Counted from the first letter of the stretch, positions 26,745 to 34,643 are shown. The stretch is 64,000 nucleotides of DNA from Segetibacter sp. 3557_3 (GCF_004354985.1 NZ_SMSK01000011.1:62001-126000), one strand, 5' to 3'. Notes: generated from the sequence alone by a model not told the origin. Made by a program: numbers and translations.

Positions 26745-29468
26745 ATGGAAACGACAGTTATTAAACCTTACCTGCGACTCGCCGGCTTAGAACCACTTGT
26801 GGTTCGCCCTGAAACAAACTTCGTAAACGTTGGCGAAAGAACAAACGTGACCGGGTCAAAGAAGTTTGCCCGGCTGATCAGGGATAATAAGTATGAAGAG
26901 GCCCTTTCAGTTGCCCGGCAGCAGGTAGAAAGCGGCGCCCAGATACTCGATGTAAACATGGATGATGCTTTACTCGATGGTGTTTTGGCCATGACAACTT
27001 TTTTGAACCTCCTTCAGGCAGAACCGGATATTGCCAGGATACCTGTAATGATTGACAGCTCCAAGTTTGAGATCATCGAAGCGGGGTTGAAATGTGTGCA
27101 GGGAAAGTGCATCGTAAATTCCATCAGCCTTAAAGAAGGTGAGGAAAAGTTTATTGACCAGGCATTTATTTGTAAGAGCTATGGCGCCTCAGTAATCGTT
27201 ATGGCCTTTGACGAAAAAGGCCAGGCGGATACGAAAGAACGCAAAATCGAGATCTGCGAAAGAGCTTACAACATTCTAGTTCAGCAAGTCGACTACGATC
27301 CGCAGGATATCATCTTCGATCCCAACATTTTCGCCATTGCAACGGGTATCGAAGAACACAACAACTACGCAGTTGACTTTATTGAAGCTACCCGTATCAT
27401 TAAACAAAAAATGCCCCTTACCAAGGTGAGTGGCGGGGTAAGTAACGTTTCCTTTTCGTTCCGCGGCAACGATACCGTTCGCGAGGCCATACATTCAGTT
27501 TTCCTCCTGCATGCTATTGCTGCAGGTATGGATATGGGTATCGTAAACGCCGGGCAGTTGCAGGTGTACGATGAAATTGAGCCGAGGTTAAGAGAGCTTT
27601 GTGAAGACGTCATACTCAACCGGAATCCCGAAGCGACTGATCAGCTGCTTGCTTTTGCAGAAACCGTTAAAGCAAAAGGTAAAACGGTTGTACAGGACCA
27701 GGCATGGCGCAGCGAGCCGGTTGAGAAGCGTTTGTCGCATTCGCTTGTAAATGGTATTACCGACTTTATCGATGCCGATACAGAGGAGGCCCGGGTTAAA
27801 TATCCCAAGCCACTCGATGTTATCGAGGGTCCGTTGATGGACGGAATGAATATCGTGGGTGACCTGTTTGGTGCCGGAAAAATGTTTTTACCCCAGGTGG
27901 TTAAAAGTGCCCGGGTAATGAAAAAGGCAGTTGCTGTACTTACCCCTTACATCGAGGCCGAAAAGGAGGTCAGAAGATTAGCACATATCGAAGCCGGAAC
28001 TGTAAACGAAGAAGGTGCCGGTGCAGCGAAAATATTATTGGCAACTGTAAAAGGCGATGTTCACGACATTGGAAAAAATATCGTGGGTGTCGTACTGGGT
28101 TGCAACGGTTACGATATTATCGACATGGGTGTTATGGTACCCGCCGATAAAATCCTGGAGACCGCAAAAAGGGAGAAGGTTGACATCATCGGTCTAAGTG
28201 GATTGATCACGCCTTCACTCGACGAGATGGTTCACATAGCAAAGGAAATGAAGCGTCAGAAGTTCGAGCTGCCCTTACTAATCGGTGGCGCAACCACCAG
28301 CCGTATGCATACCGCTGTTAAGGTTGCCCCTGAATACGACGAAGGTGTGGTGCACGTGCTTGATGCGTCAAGAAGCGTTACCGTTGCGGGATCGTTGTTG
28401 AGCAAAGAGCAGAAACCTGACTTTTTGAAGACGTTAAAGGATGAATACAGCAAGCTTAAACAGGATTTCGCCAACAAGAAAACTGCTAAAAGCTACCTGC
28501 CTTTTGCCCAGGCCCAGGAGAATAAAGTAAAGATCGATTGGGACGCATTTACTCCTGTTGAGCCAACCTTCACGGGTACCAGGGGATTTACCGATTACAG
28601 TCTAGAAGAGATTGCTGCCTATATCGATTGGCAACCCTTCTTTATTGCCTGGGAACTGCACGGAAAATTTCCGCAGATACTGAGCGACGAAAAAGTGGGT
28701 GCAGAAGCAACACGATTGTACAAAGATGCGCAGGTGCTATTAAAAAAGATTATCGCCGAAAAGTGGCTTACGGCCAACGGAGCAATTGGATTTTGGCCGG
28801 CCAATTCGAACGGTAAGGATACGATCACCGTTTTAAACGAAGAAAAAAAGGAGTTGGTTTACCTCGAAAGCCTGCGTCAGCAGGTCAAGAAAGCCGGCGG
28901 CCAACCAAACATTTCGCTTACCGATTTTATTGCCCCAACTGAGTCTGGCAAGCAGGATTACCTTGGTGCTTTTGCAGTAACCATACAGGGAATCGAGCCG
29001 CACCTCAAGCGTTTCGACGAACAACACGACGACTATAATAAAATTACGTTACAGGCACTTGCCGATCGCCTTGCCGAGGCATTTGCTGAACTGTTGCATA
29101 AGCGCACCCGTACCGAATTGTGGGGCTATGCAAAAGATGAAAGTCTTACCAACGACGACCTGATTAATGAGTCGTATGTTGGTATTCGTCCTGCGCCTGG
29201 CTATCCCGCATGTCCCGATCATACAGAGAAGTACAAGTTATTCGACCTGTTGGAAGTTACCCGATTAACCGGGATCCAACTTACTGAAAGCCTCGCCATG
29301 TACCCGGCAGCCTCTGTTTGCGGTTGGTATTTTGCTAACCCGCAAAGCAAATATTTCGGCATCGGCAAAGTTGAAAAAGATCAGGTAGTGGATTATGCCA
29401 ACCGGAAAGGTATGGCGCTGGAGGAAGTTGAAAGGTGGTTGAGGCCTGTATTGGAGTACGATGCTTAG
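26745..29468 (+). CDS. metH: Methionine synthase, folate/cobalamin/activation subunit
   Basis: 907 residues. The methyltetrahydrofolate (pterin-binding) domain lies near 20-290 with [21 protein letters not shown] and [16 protein letters not shown] cap and Rossmann cobalamin domain follow: DVHDIGKN with Asp438 and His440, the base-off/His-on motif, and [17 protein letters not shown]. The S-adenosylmethionine-binding activation domain fills about 600-907 ([30 protein letters not shown]). Reductive reactivation is therefore kept in this half. No terminator is seen after it. Confidence 0.95.
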   Translation: METTVIKPYLRLAGLEPLVVRPETNFVNVGERTNVTGSKKFARLIRDNKYEEALSVARQQVESGAQILDVNMDDALLDGVLAMTTFLNLLQAEPDIARIPVMIDSSKFEIIEAGLKCVQGKCIVNSISLKEGEEKFIDQAFICKSYGASVIVMAFDEKGQADTKERKIEICERAYNILVQQVDYDPQDIIFDPNIFAIATGIEEHNNYAVDFIEATRIIKQKMPLTKVSGGVSNVSFSFRGNDTVREAIHSVFLLHAIAAGMDMGIVNAGQLQVYDEIEPRLRELCEDVILNRNPEATDQLLAFAETVKAKGKTVVQDQAWRSEPVEKRLSHSLVNGITDFIDADTEEARVKYPKPLDVIEGPLMDGMNIVGDLFGAGKMFLPQVVKSARVMKKAVAVLTPYIEAEKEVRRLAHIEAGTVNEEGAGAAKILLATVKGDVHDIGKNIVGVVLGCNGYDIIDMGVMVPADKILETAKREKVDIIGLSGLITPSLDEMVHIAKEMKRQKFELPLLIGGATTSRMHTAVKVAPEYDEGVVHVLDASRSVTVAGSLLSKEQKPDFLKTLKDEYSKLKQDFANKKTAKSYLPFAQAQENKVKIDWDAFTPVEPTFTGTRGFTDYSLEEIAAYIDWQPFFIAWELHGKFPQILSDEKVGAEATRLYKDAQVLLKKIIAEKWLTANGAIGFWPANSNGKDTITVLNEEKKELVYLESLRQQVKKAGGQPNISLTDFIAPTESGKQDYLGAFAVTIQGIEPHLKRFDEQHDDYNKITLQALADRLAEAFAELLHKRTRTELWGYAKDESLTNDDLINESYVGIRPAPGYPACPDHTEKYKLFDLLEVTRLTGIQLTESLAMYPAASVCGWYFANPQSKYFGIGKVEKDQVVDYANRKGMALEEVERWLRPVLEYDA

Positions 29469-30104
29469 TAAGATGAACTATGAATGATAAGAGATGAAAT
29501 ATGAGTGATGAGGTATCATTCGTAAGGTATTAAGAAGCCACAGCTTTGAAGTCATACGATATGCTGTAATGGAGTTAGCAATGAGTAATCGAACGCAAAC
29601 TCCCGGTTTTTAGTATTGTCAAGAAAATGCATTCATACTTCATCATTCATACTTTCTTTTTGTTTCCAGCAGGAGGAATGCTATTTGGCTCCGGTTGTGT
29701 CACTCACTTGTACGGCATATCATTGCTGGGCAAAAATGCTCTCCTTATACCAATTGGCATTTCATGTAAATATAAAGGATCAATCTCCTGGTAACAAAAG
29801 CTGCGGTAAATCTAAGATACAAGCCCGCCCGGCTGACGCCGTTCGGACGGGTGGGCTTGTACGGCATATCGTTGCTGGGCTAAAATGCGCTCCTTATAGC
29901 GAATAAGACTAAATTCCTGTGGAAGGAATCAGTTAGTGTAGATGCAGGAGAATATTCTCTTAAATCGGTAAAAAGGCTAGAGTCAAGGAGCTGCTGACCT
30001 TTCACGTCTCATCTCTCATCGTTCATATCTCATCACTCCTTTCACGTCTCATATCTCCTAACCTTTCATTCAACATCTGGCATTCAACATACAACATAAA
30101 GAAA
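29469..30104. repeat. Gene-free region with direct and dispersed repeats
   Basis: No gene is supported. Two direct copies of a 43-bp sequence beginning CTTGTACGGCATATC lie at 29707-29749 and 29856-29898 with 40 of 43 bases equal. A GGAATGCTATT phrase at 29675-29685 is shared with 5805-5815. The 3' end (29999-30090) has TCATCTCTCAT-type phrases related to the 6-kb repeat field. The palindrome listed separately lies between the direct repeats. Confidence 0.75.
29818..29861. repeat. REP-like palindrome
   Basis: TACAAG+CCCGCCCG (29818-29831) and CGGGTGGG+CTTGTA (29848-29861) are inverted arms that match except for one G-T pairing. The 32-bp core 29824-29855 has the same length and outer arms as three elements in the pseudo-tRNAs at 31.2-33.1 kb. 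This is the only one outside the tRNA array. Confidence 0.75.
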
Positions 30105-30755
30105 CTACCCCGGCACCCGGGTGATGTATTTTTCGATCTCTTTGATTTGATCGACAACCTGCTTGGTGGTTGGCTTAAGCGCTTTGGCTTTACGGAAGAA
30201 ATCTTTTGCCGCGCGGAATTCGCGTTTGTTCATGTAGATCTGGCACATGCTGAGGAAGGCGACGGCCTGGCTTTCTTTGTCGGGGATCCCGGCCCGGATT
30301 GCCTGGCGGATATAGCTTTCGCCATTTTTCATATCACCTTTTTGCAGGGCCATCATACCGAGCTGTAACTTATTCGCACCCTCGGCTTCCGCCATGGGCG
30401 AACCCAGGTCGAGGCTTTTCTTCATGTGCTTTTCAGCAGAGTCGAAATCCTGGTTCATCATCGCCAGGTTGCCTTTGAGTGTATAATAGGTTGAGCGGAT
30501 CGGTTTATACAGGAGGTTTGGAAACCAGATCGAGTCCATTATTTTCTTCACTTCCTCCATATTGCCCTCTTCCATCGGCTTTTGAATCAGCCGGAGGGGT
30601 CCGATAAAGAAATGGCTTGCAATGGCAATAACGCCCAGGAAATAGAGAATGAAAGCAGCCCAGAAGCCCGCGCTGATGTTTACCCAGATGGCGAGGGCGA
30701 TAGCCAATACCCCAAGGTAAAGACGGTATTTTATAAGGAGATTATAGAACTTCAT
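30105..30755 (-). CDS. Membrane-anchored TPR protein
   Basis: 216 residues. Two N-terminal membrane helices (LYLGVLAIALAIWVNISAGF and WAAFILYFLGVIAIASHFFI) are followed by tetratricopeptide-like helices: TYYTLKGNLAMMNQDFDSAEKHMKKSL, GANKLQLGMMALQKGDMKNGESYIRQAI, AVAFLSMCQIYMNKREFRAAKDFFRKAKAL. It is probably a cytoplasmic-face scaffold; the partner is unknown. The promoter TATCTTTG lies upstream on the minus strand. Confidence 0.8.
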   Translation of the reverse strand: MKFYNLLIKYRLYLGVLAIALAIWVNISAGFWAAFILYFLGVIAIASHFFIGPLRLIQKPMEEGNMEEVKKIMDSIWFPNLLYKPIRSTYYTLKGNLAMMNQDFDSAEKHMKKSLDLGSPMAEAEGANKLQLGMMALQKGDMKNGESYIRQAIRAGIPDKESQAVAFLSMCQIYMNKREFRAAKDFFRKAKALKPTTKQVVDQIKEIEKYITRVPG

Positions 30756-30775
30756 ACGAGGTGAAAATTGGCCTG

Positions 30776-30783
30776 CAAAGATA
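30776..30783 (-). promoter_or_regulatory. -7 element of the TPR gene
   Basis: Read on the minus strand, TATCTTTG is a perfect TAnnTTTG box; start expected near 30772, 17 bases before the ATG. Confidence 0.5.
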
Positions 30784-30841
30784 GCGGAAAAGGAGATTAC
30801 AGATTTTCAAATTGAATTGAAGGTTGAATATGTTTAATCTC

Positions 30842-30849
30842 TATTTTTG
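30842..30849 (+). promoter_or_regulatory. -7 element of tRNA-Arg
   Basis: TATTTTTG is a perfect -7 box. TTG at 30817-30819 lies 22 bases upstream. The start is expected near 30853, 26 bases before the mature tRNA. Confidence 0.5.
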
Positions 30850-30878
30850 CCGCCTGAATAGCCAGTTCTTTTTGGTTT

Positions 30879-30950
30879 GGTCCCGTAGTTCAATGGATAG
30901 AATAGAAGTTTCCTAAACTTTAGATACAAGTTCGATTCTTGTCGGGACTA
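30879..30950 (+). tRNA. tRNA-Arg (anticodon CCU)
   Basis: 72 bases fold as a tRNA. Acceptor arm GGTCCCG (30879-30885) pairs with CGGGACT (30943-30949, one G-T), with A73 after it; the CCA end is not encoded. The D arm is GTTC...GAAT. The anticodon arm is GAAGT TTCCTAA ACTTT with CCT at positions 34-36, which reads arginine AGG. The T arm is ACAAG TTCGATT CTTGT. The rare AGG codon makes this often a single-copy gene. It is the only intact tRNA in the array; three partial copies follow. Confidence 0.93.
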
Positions 30951-30965
30951 CTAATTAGGTTGAAA

Positions 30966-31244
30966 ATGTTTTATGCTTATGTGCTGAAAAGCGTCTCGCA
31001 TAACTACTATTACAAAGGTCATTGCCACGATCTGGAGACCAGACTACGCCAGCACAACTCCGGCATGACCCAGTCGACCCGCCCATATCTTCCATTTGTT
31101 ATAGTTTACTTCGAAACCTTCGACACGGAGGTTGATGCTATTGCAAGAGAGAAATACTTTAGACGGCGAGTGGGAGAAAGTTTATTAAAAAGAAGTTGGA
31201 TGAATAAGTCAATGTTAGGTGCTAACGACCGTGAACAGTTGTAG
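30966..31244 (+). pseudogene. GIY-YIG nuclease-family gene, copy 1, frameshifted
   Basis: Starts MFYAYVLKSVSHNYYYKGHC only 15 bases after tRNA-Arg. Up to IAREKYF (about residue 65) it equals the intact copy at 31342. Then one A is missing near 31161 (ACTTTAGACGG against ACTTTAAGACGG), and the frame changes to an unrelated tail RRRVGESLLKRSW ending at 31244. The end therefore overlaps the following pseudo-tRNA. The lost base could be real or a sequencing slip in an A run. Confidence 0.8.
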
Positions 31245-31326
31245 CATAGAGGCTTCCTTAACTTTAGATACACCCGCCCGACTGTACCAGCCGGTACGGG
31301 CGGGAGTTCGATTCTTGTCGGGACTA
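31241..31326 (+). pseudogene. Partial tRNA-Arg, copy 1, with palindrome insert
   Basis: GTAGCATAGAGGCTTCCTTAA and the following ACTTTAGATACA match the D/anticodon part of tRNA-Arg with three substitutions in the anticodon arm and a shortened D arm. AGTTCGATTCTTGTCGGGAC with TA gives the T arm and 3' acceptor. The 5' acceptor strand is missing. A 32-bp palindrome separates ACA from AGTTCG. It cannot fold as a working tRNA. Confidence 0.75.
31273..31304. repeat. 32-bp REP-like palindrome in pseudo-tRNA 1
   Basis: CCCGCCCG (31273-31280) pairs with CGGGCGGG (31297-31304), with an inner TACC/GGTA. It sits between tRNA positions AGATACA and AGTTCG. Confidence 0.8.
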
Positions 31327-31341
31327 CTAATTAGGTTGAAA

Positions 31342-31584
31342 ATGTTTTATGCTTATGTGCTGAAAAGCGTCTCGCATAACTACTATTACAAAGGTCATTG
31401 CCACGATCTGGAGACCAGACTACGCCAGCACAACTCCGGCATGACCCAGTCGACCCGCCCATATCTTCCATTTGTTATAGTTTACTTCGAAACCTTCGAC
31501 ACGGAGGTTGATGCTATTGCAAGAGAGAAATACTTTAAGACGGCGAGTGGGAGAAAGTTTATTAAAAAGAAGTTGGATGAATAA
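31342..31584 (+). CDS. GIY-YIG nuclease-family protein, intact copy
   Basis: 80 residues, the full size of small UPF0213/YhbQ-like GIY-YIG proteins. YAYVLKS stands for GIY/VYIL; YYYKGHCHDLETRLRQHNSG is the YIG-to-HN segment (YIG altered to YKG) with the conserved Arg; VIVYFETFDTEVDAIAREKYFKTASGRKFI carries the catalytic-type Glu and the closing EK-F-K-x-GR motif. The start is taken from MFYAYVLK because upstream sequence is pseudo-tRNA. It is the only complete copy of four. GIY-YIG proteins are DNA-cleaving enzymes; whether this one cuts tRNA-gene DNA is an inference from its position. Confidence 0.85.
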   Translation: MFYAYVLKSVSHNYYYKGHCHDLETRLRQHNSGMTQSTRPYLPFVIVYFETFDTEVDAIAREKYFKTASGRKFIKKKLDE

Positions 31585-31617
31585 GTCAATGTTAGGTGCT
31601 AACGACCGTGAACAGTT

Positions 31618-31703
31618 GTAGCATAGAGGCTTCCTTAACTTTAGATACACCCGCCCGACTGTACCAGCCGGTACGGGCGGGAGTTCGATTCTTGTCGGGA
31701 CTA
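31618..31703 (+). pseudogene. Partial tRNA-Arg, copy 2, with palindrome insert
   Basis: Same as the copy at 31241, displaced by 377 bases, with no base difference seen. It consists of a degenerate D/anticodon part, the 32-bp palindrome and the T arm with 3' acceptor. Confidence 0.75.
31650..31681. repeat. 32-bp REP-like palindrome in pseudo-tRNA 2
   Basis: CCCGCCCG (31650-31657) and CGGGCGGG (31674-31681). Identical to the element at 31273. Confidence 0.8.
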
Positions 31704-31718
31704 CTAATTAGGTTGAAA

Positions 31719-31859
31719 ATGTTTTATGCTTATGTGCTGAAAAGCGTCTCGCATAACTACTATTACAAAGGTCATTGCCACGATCTGGAGACCAGACTAC
31801 GCCAGCACAACTCCGGCATGACCCAGTATATCCGTTCCCATTACAGGTTGCCGATTTAA
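31719..31859 (+). pseudogene. GIY-YIG gene, copy 3, 3'-truncated
   Basis: Begins like the other copies (MFYAYVLKS...HNSGMTQ) but after ACCCAGT at 31827 the sequence departs and the frame ends as YIRSHYRLPI at 31859. The catalytic-type Glu and the C-terminal motif are lost. The last shared 25 bases (31802-31826, CCAGCACAACTCCGGCATG onward) return with three changes at 32853-32877 in copy 4, so the intervening 1 kb looks inserted or joined by recombination. Confidence 0.75.
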
Positions 31860-32005
31860 TGTTTCTTGCCTGGCGAGTTATTGCACATCCCTCGTGAAAA
31901 CCTCATATACCATCTTTGATTGATCGACAACTCGTACTGCGACTGTTTCCCAATAAGCTTTGAAGAAGATGTTATTGGATTGATGACTAAATAAATCCTG
32001 ACGGT

Positions 32006-32449
32006 TCAATTTCTCTGTAACGTATACTTTGTTCTCTCATTCCACGCATAGTATATTCCTGGCTTCAACTTAGATAAGTAAAAAATCGCATAGGGGTAAC
32101 ATCCGCCTTTAAACAGGACCCGGCCCGAAGTAGTGGTTACTTTGTAATATGCACGTCGGGAGCTATTTTCAATTAATAAACTGTGGTTGATTATTTCTCT
32201 TCTTCCAGAAGGGTGAATGAGATAACTGGGGCGCGTTTCACTTGTTTGGTAGTCCGAATGAAAGAGGGTGTCCGGGCCTCCCGAAATAGATTTAGTTCTG
32301 GGATGCTGGGGAAAAAATACCCTGACCTTAGACTTCTCAGGATCGTTAGAGATCCACATTCTACCATGTTTTTCAAAACGAAAAGGCTGCCCAATCGAGA
32401 AAATCGGCACCAGTAAGAGAGCCGCTAATATTTCCTTAATTGGGTTCAT
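32006..32449 (-). CDS. Small exported protein of unknown function
   Basis: 147 residues with a signal peptide (MNPIKEILAALLLVPIFSIG before QPF) and a ribosome-binding-like GGAGGGG (minus strand) before the ATG. The mature part is basic and aromatic (YYKVTTTSGRVLFKGG, YAIFYLSKLKPGIYYAWNE); the closing region resembles a type IX-like C-terminal beta motif (GxYxxWxxxRT) but is not a clear match. It lies inside the GIY-YIG array, between the two broken copies, so it may be cargo of the element or host sequence split by recombination. I do not recognise it. Confidence 0.6.
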   Translation of the reverse strand: MNPIKEILAALLLVPIFSIGQPFRFEKHGRMWISNDPEKSKVRVFFPQHPRTKSISGGPDTLFHSDYQTSETRPSYLIHPSGRREIINHSLLIENSSRRAYYKVTTTSGRVLFKGGCYPYAIFYLSKLKPGIYYAWNERTKYTLQRN

Positions 32450-32852
32450 AAGGTCCCCTCCGGTGCTTTTCTCCTGCTGGTAAGCTCATTTTCGGCAGTC
32501 ACTAACGGCTTTTTACGTAACGTGGTCTTTGTTGACATTTTCTCCCTTTTCCTTTGCCAAAAATAAACGATTTTCAATACTTACACGACCTTCAACACAT
32601 GATACCTTCTCCATCCCGCACTCCGATCCGATCTTGACTGAACCGGGTGGTACTTATTTCCATTCTTCCCCACGCCGAGCGCTTTGCTTTGCGCCAGTAC
32701 TTTGTTATACCGCTTAAACATCGTCAGTGCTTATGACCGCGGATGCGCACAATTTATTCGGCACTTACCGTTTCCAAATGGGACGGTTGCGCAGATCGCC
32801 GGCCGGCGCAGTTGCCGCGTTTAGCTGTCCAAAGTACGGGGAGAATACTGTA
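32450..32852. other. Intergenic region within the array, no gene seen
   Basis: About 400 bases without a supported gene, tRNA or repeat. It ends in ACTGTACCAGC (32847-32857), which is shared with the palindrome inner part of the pseudo-tRNAs and runs directly into GIY-YIG sequence, suggesting a recombination join. Confidence 0.5.
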
Positions 32853-33003
32853 CCAGCACAACTTCGGTATGACACAGCCTACCCGACCTTACATTCCCTT
32901 TGTTATTGTTTACTTTGAGAGCTTCGAAGCGAAAATTGATGCTATTGCAAGAGAGAAATAGTGTAAGACGGCGAGCAGAAGGAAGTTTATTAAAAAGAAG
33001 TTA
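32853..33003 (+). pseudogene. GIY-YIG gene, copy 4, 5'-truncated with nonsense codon
   Basis: Translates as QHNFGMTQPTRPYIPFVIVY, FESFEAKIDAIAREK, then a TAG, then CKTASRRKFIKKKL in the same frame. It is the C-terminal two thirds of the GIY-YIG protein, more diverged than copies 1-3, with the first third missing and one stop (TAC to TAG-type change). It is followed, as the others are, by a partial tRNA-Arg. Confidence 0.8.
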
Positions 33004-33051
33004 GGGGGTAGGTTTATCAGTTGTGTTCAGGGTAGGTTGGAACTGAAGAAC

Positions 33052-33130
33052 GGAAGTTTCCTAAACTTTAGATACACACGCCCAACTGTACCAGCCGGTA
33101 CGGGCGGGAGTTCGATTCTTGTCGGGACTA
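33052..33130 (+). pseudogene. Partial tRNA-Arg, copy 3, with palindrome insert
   Basis: GGAAGTTTCCTAAACTTTAG (33052-33071) and ATACA equal the true tRNA anticodon arm, so CCT is intact here. TTCGATTCTTGTCGGGACTA provides the T arm and 3' acceptor. The 5' acceptor and D arm are absent and replaced by unrelated sequence. The palindrome is again between ATACA and AGTTCG. Confidence 0.78.
33077..33108. repeat. 32-bp REP-like palindrome in pseudo-tRNA 3
   Basis: Same 32-bp element; the left arm is degraded to CACGCCCA while the inner TACC/GGTA and right CGGGCGGG (33101-33108) are kept. Confidence 0.7.
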
Positions 33131-33262
33131 CGTATTGGTTTGAGATGCATTTAAGTCGATCGTCCTTTATGGGTAAAGTAGGTTGCAAAAGACAGAAAGC
33201 AGAACTCTAAATGATCAACCAGCAGCTTTCAAGATTTTATAAATCCACAATGCGCTATCCAG

Positions 33263-34591
33263 CTACCTAGCCACCTCGATCTTCACCTTTTTGTTTTTGA
33301 TCTTTTCATTTTTAATCAACTCCAGCGCGGCACCAAGCTTTGTTTTCCGCACCGCTACAAAGGAGAAGAAATCCTTGACTTCTATCAACCCGATATCTTC
33401 TTTTTTCAGCTTGCCTTTGTTCGACAAAAAGCCTACAACGTCGATCTTGTTGACCTTGTCTTTTTTACCCGCAGCGATATACAACGTGGTCCATTTTGGC
33501 TTGGCGGGAAGCTCTGGCTTTTCTGGTAAATCAATGCGTTCCGGTTCGGGACTAATGTAATCCGGGAGCTTCTCTTCTTCGGATAGGAGTAAGATTGCGG
33601 TTCCGCTGGCATCCATTCTGGCGGTTCTTCCGTTGCGGTGGGTAAACGCATCTTCCGTGTGCGGAAGGTGATAATGAATGATGTACCGGATGTTAGGAAT
33701 ATCAAGACCTCTTGCAGCCAGGTCGGTGGTCACCAGCAGGTTTGTGCTGCCGTTCCTAAACTTCGCCAGGGCACTATCGCGTTGTTGTTGCTCCAATGCG
33801 CCATGATAAAATTCATTGTAGATACCTTTTTGCGTTAACAGCTCACTTGTTCGTTCAACGGCTTCGCGGTGGTTACAAAATACCAGGGTTGAACGATCTC
33901 CCAGGAAACAGATTAACCTGAAAAGGGCGTCAGATTTGTCTTTTTCTTCAGAGAGCACCATCTTAATGGCAAGCTTATTTGGCTCATCTGCTTCGCCATC
34001 CAGGAAATTTAATTTTAATGGCTGTTGTAAGCCAATAAACGGAGGAATCTCAACAGCCTCGGTGGCTGAAGTGAGGATACGCTTATCAATAGCAGGCAAT
34101 GAACCTATAATGAAAGACATTTCTTCCAGAAATCCCAGTTCAATTGACTTGTCAAATTCGTCAAGTACAAGGGTTTTAATGGAGTCCACGGTAATGTTTC
34201 CGCGACGAATATGATCTGCCAGTCGGCCCGGGGTGCCAACCAATAATGCAGGAGGTTGAACAAGGTTGTTTTCTTCAGTTTCCCTCAGGTGTCCGCCATA
34301 ACAACAGGTTACTTTTAATCCGGTACCCATCTGCTTGAATACCTGTTCGATCTGTAAGGCTAGTTCGCGGGAGGGTACAATGATGATTGCCTGGGTCTTA
34401 TTGATCTCTTTATCCAGTAAATCAAGTACGGGCAGGAGAAAAGCAAGTGTTTTGCCGGAGCCGGTTTTCGAAAGCAGGATAACCTCCTGGTGAGATTTAT
34501 TGGCCTCAATTGCAGCAAGCTGCATTTCGTTTAATGCATCAATGTTTAAATTGGCCAGGATTGTTTCCGTGGAGTATGCTTTTTTGTTCAT
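33263..34591 (-). CDS. DEAD-box RNA helicase, DbpA-like C-terminus
   Basis: 442 residues. Motifs in order: Q-like NEMQLAAIEAN, Walker A SKTGSGKT, PSRELALQ (Ia), TPGRL (Ib), VLDEFDKSIE (II, DEFD instead of DEAD), TSATE (III), LVTTDLAARGLD (V) and HRNGRTAR (VI). A C-terminal segment WTTLYIAAGKKDKVNKIDVV...FSFVAVRK is the DbpA RNA-binding fold. Such enzymes remodel RNA in ribosome assembly. The DEFD variant is present in some Bacteroidota members, so it is not a defect. It is divergent from the genes to its right. Confidence 0.92.
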   Translation of the reverse strand: MNKKAYSTETILANLNIDALNEMQLAAIEANKSHQEVILLSKTGSGKTLAFLLPVLDLLDKEINKTQAIIIVPSRELALQIEQVFKQMGTGLKVTCCYGGHLRETEENNLVQPPALLVGTPGRLADHIRRGNITVDSIKTLVLDEFDKSIELGFLEEMSFIIGSLPAIDKRILTSATEAVEIPPFIGLQQPLKLNFLDGEADEPNKLAIKMVLSEEKDKSDALFRLICFLGDRSTLVFCNHREAVERTSELLTQKGIYNEFYHGALEQQQRDSALAKFRNGSTNLLVTTDLAARGLDIPNIRYIIHYHLPHTEDAFTHRNGRTARMDASGTAILLLSEEEKLPDYISPEPERIDLPEKPELPAKPKWTTLYIAAGKKDKVNKIDVVGFLSNKGKLKKEDIGLIEVKDFFSFVAVRKTKLGAALELIKNEKIKNKKVKIEVAR

Positions 34592-34635
34592 GAACAGCGT
34601 GCAGGTTTGGTGAATAGGAATTCACTGCACGTTTA

Positions 34636-34643
34636 CAAAGATA
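34636..34643 (-). promoter_or_regulatory. -7 element of the DEAD-box helicase gene
   Basis: Minus-strand TATCTTTG, a perfect -7 box, starts about 50 bases upstream of the ATG at 34591. The box sits in the centre of an inverted repeat (34630-34647). Confidence 0.55.

Larger units (their letters stand above)
30931..31827 (+). repeat. Tandem array of 376/377-bp units (tRNA 3' half + GIY-YIG gene)
   Basis: The unit runs from the tRNA T-arm (TTCGATTCTTGTCGGGAC) through the GIY-YIG gene to the next pseudo-tRNA. It begins at 30931, 31307 and 31684. Start codons lie at 30966, 31342 and 31719, so the period is 376 then 377. The copies read the same apart from one base lost in copy 1, until copy 3 departs at 31828. 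The near-identity implies recent duplication or gene conversion. Confidence 0.88.

Noticed and set aside
30931-31827. CRISPR-like or satellite array
   Set aside because: The unit is 376-377 bp and contains a gene and a tRNA part, so it is a gene cassette repeat.
30879-33130. Prophage or integrative element with integrase next to tRNA-Arg
   Set aside because: No integrase, recombinase or transposase is present in the interval or its flanks.
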